From: JBFLVQ01 sp040758525
GTDB taxonomy: Bacteria; Acidobacteriota; Blastocatellia; Chloracidobacteriales; JADJPF01
Reading direction: 5' to 3'
Assembly (NCBI GenBank): GCA_040758525.1
Contig: JBFLVQ010000648.1
Span: forward strand, 1 to 5,451
DNA: 5,451 nt
Below the pieces are notes generated by a model that saw nothing but the letters and a program-made list of their open reading frames with translations, was not told where the DNA came from and searched no databases. Positions 4,934 to 5,451 of the stretch are shown here, one piece after another; within the stretch, counting starts at the first letter, position 1; each line of letters opens with the position of its first letter. A program made the translations under genes and the position numbers.

Positions 4934-5386
4934 CTACATTTTGCAGTTGTTGATTTCGCTGTCTATCTGGTTTTCCGTATCCTCATCTTGTTGATTAGAC
5001 ATTTTGTGGGCGAGTGCTTCAACTTGGATAAGTACCGCCTTGATCTGCTCTGGAAAACCTAAAGACTTATCCGGATGTGAGATTTCAGGTAAGAGCTTGA
5101 CGAGTTCGCTAGCGGTTACAGTCGTGATTATCTTGTGATCGGTATACATAACGAGAATCAACAGGGTTGACAGTTGATCATGATCCTTTAACACCCCCTC
5201 CAAGTACGCATCCAGCAGACCGCGCCCACTGCCTTCGTCTGTCGATATCAATTCTTGGAGTAGATTTTCTAGCGTCGAATTATTGTCGAGTTCAATTTTT
5301 TTTCCGTTGCATATCAATTTAGAAGGGGCGGTTTCAAACCCCAAGTGCAAATAGCGCAGCATGATGCTGCCGGAAATCAAATGCAT
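4934..5386 (-). pseudogene. Gene of unknown function whose 5' end was replaced by an IS30-family end
   Basis: The frame gives 150 residues, but its first 19 or so (MHLISGSIMLRYLHLGFE...) are read out of phase from the transposase gene and terminal sequence of the neighbouring insertion element. The native part probably begins near 5326, with PSKLICNGKKIEL, and runs to TAG at 4936-4934, about 130 residues. I recognise no family. It is acidic, lacks a signal peptide, and reads as helical (LENLLQELI, LLDAYLEGVL, LSTLLILVMYTDHK, IKAVLIQVEALAHKM) with a polar, Asp/Glu/Gln-rich tail. Because the IS end abuts it, the original start and N-terminus are missing. ATGs at 5386 and 5362 lie inside IS sequence and have no clear ribosome binding site; a TTG near 5319 is another option. 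A chimeric protein could still be made from an IS-borne signal, but decay is more likely. Confidence 0.55.
5325..5354. mobile_element. Probable terminal inverted-repeat end of the IS30-family element
   Basis: The sequence from about 5325 (GGGGCGGTTTCAAACCCCAA) overlaps the transposase stop and has a short internal palindrome, GGTTT-C-AAACC (5330-5340). This position fits an IS30-type right end, with the element continuing rightward beyond 5451. The precise boundary and the 2-3 bp target duplication cannot be set without the other end. Confidence 0.45.
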
Positions 5387-5451
5387 CCGGCGTAAACAAC
5401 TGGGCCGGGCATTTGAAGTCTAGTGATTTGCGTGGGCGAGTATTCAGTGTC
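5334..5451 (-). CDS. IS30-family transposase, C-terminal 38 codons (continues beyond the right edge)
   Basis: The minus strand from 5450 reads TLNTRPRKSLDFKCPAQLF and then TPDAFDF, ending ...FALGV before TGA at 5336-5334. LN-x-RPRK-x-L-x-[FY/W]-x-x-P-x-[E/Q] is the characteristic end of IS30-family transposases, just after the DDE catalytic core, whose last Glu would lie outside the window. The remaining few residues overlap the element's terminus, as is usual in this family. IS30-type enzymes move the element through a circular intermediate. The gene points toward the truncated neighbour, so the window edge cuts the element and its other end cannot be assessed. Confidence 0.8.
   Translation of the reverse strand, partial: TLNTRPRKSLDFKCPAQLFTPDAFDFRQHHAALFALGV

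Overview
The window looks like an accessory segment of a proteobacterial chromosome or mobile island. A gammaproteobacterium of the Xanthomonadales/Pseudomonadales kind is my best guess. That guess rests on the style of the proteins (a DUF4236 protein, a Serratia-type periplasmic nuclease, an IS30-family transposase tail) and on Gram-negative signal peptides; no rRNA, tRNA or taxonomic marker is present. Base composition is near-balanced with AT-rich patches, and every gene product is an accessory protein rather than a housekeeping one.

Left part (1-3204, all minus strand). Reading in the direction of transcription the genes are: a 387-residue protein resembling DUF3800 (3204-2041); a 195-bp gap carrying a 20-bp tandem AT repeat; a 94-residue protein of unknown function (1821-1537); a DUF4236-type gene broken by one in-frame TGA (1478-282); and the first 80 codons of a calcineurin-like metallophosphoesterase (242 to beyond the left edge). 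The last three are closely spaced and look like one operon. The DUF4236 reading frame is otherwise intact across the TGA, which is followed after 4 nt by a perfect 7-bp stem with a GGAG loop. A simple nonsense mutation is the default explanation, but recoding or readthrough deserves a check.

Middle part (3205-4529, plus strand). After a 228-bp divergent intergenic region comes a two-gene export cassette: a small secreted protein with a CC...CxC...CC...CxC cysteine pattern, then an exported DNA/RNA non-specific endonuclease with a complete DRGH/N/N/E active site. The nuclease has almost no ribosome binding site of its own. Its ATG overlaps the stop of an 11-codon leader frame that does have one, which suggests translational coupling.

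Right part (4530-5451, minus strand). A secreted 100-residue protein with a YVxGYxRxDGTYV module and a DxDxDG calcium-type loop faces the nuclease with only 10 bp between stop codons. Upstream of it lies an unrecognised gene whose 5' end has been replaced by the end of an IS30-family element; the C-terminal 38 codons of its transposase run in from the right edge, so the apparent 150-aa frame is partly IS sequence.

Taken together, the window holds an exported nuclease module beside a minus-strand cassette of poorly characterised genes, with insertion-sequence scarring on one side and gene decay on the other. A defence-related role for the minus-strand cassette is conceivable but is inference only.
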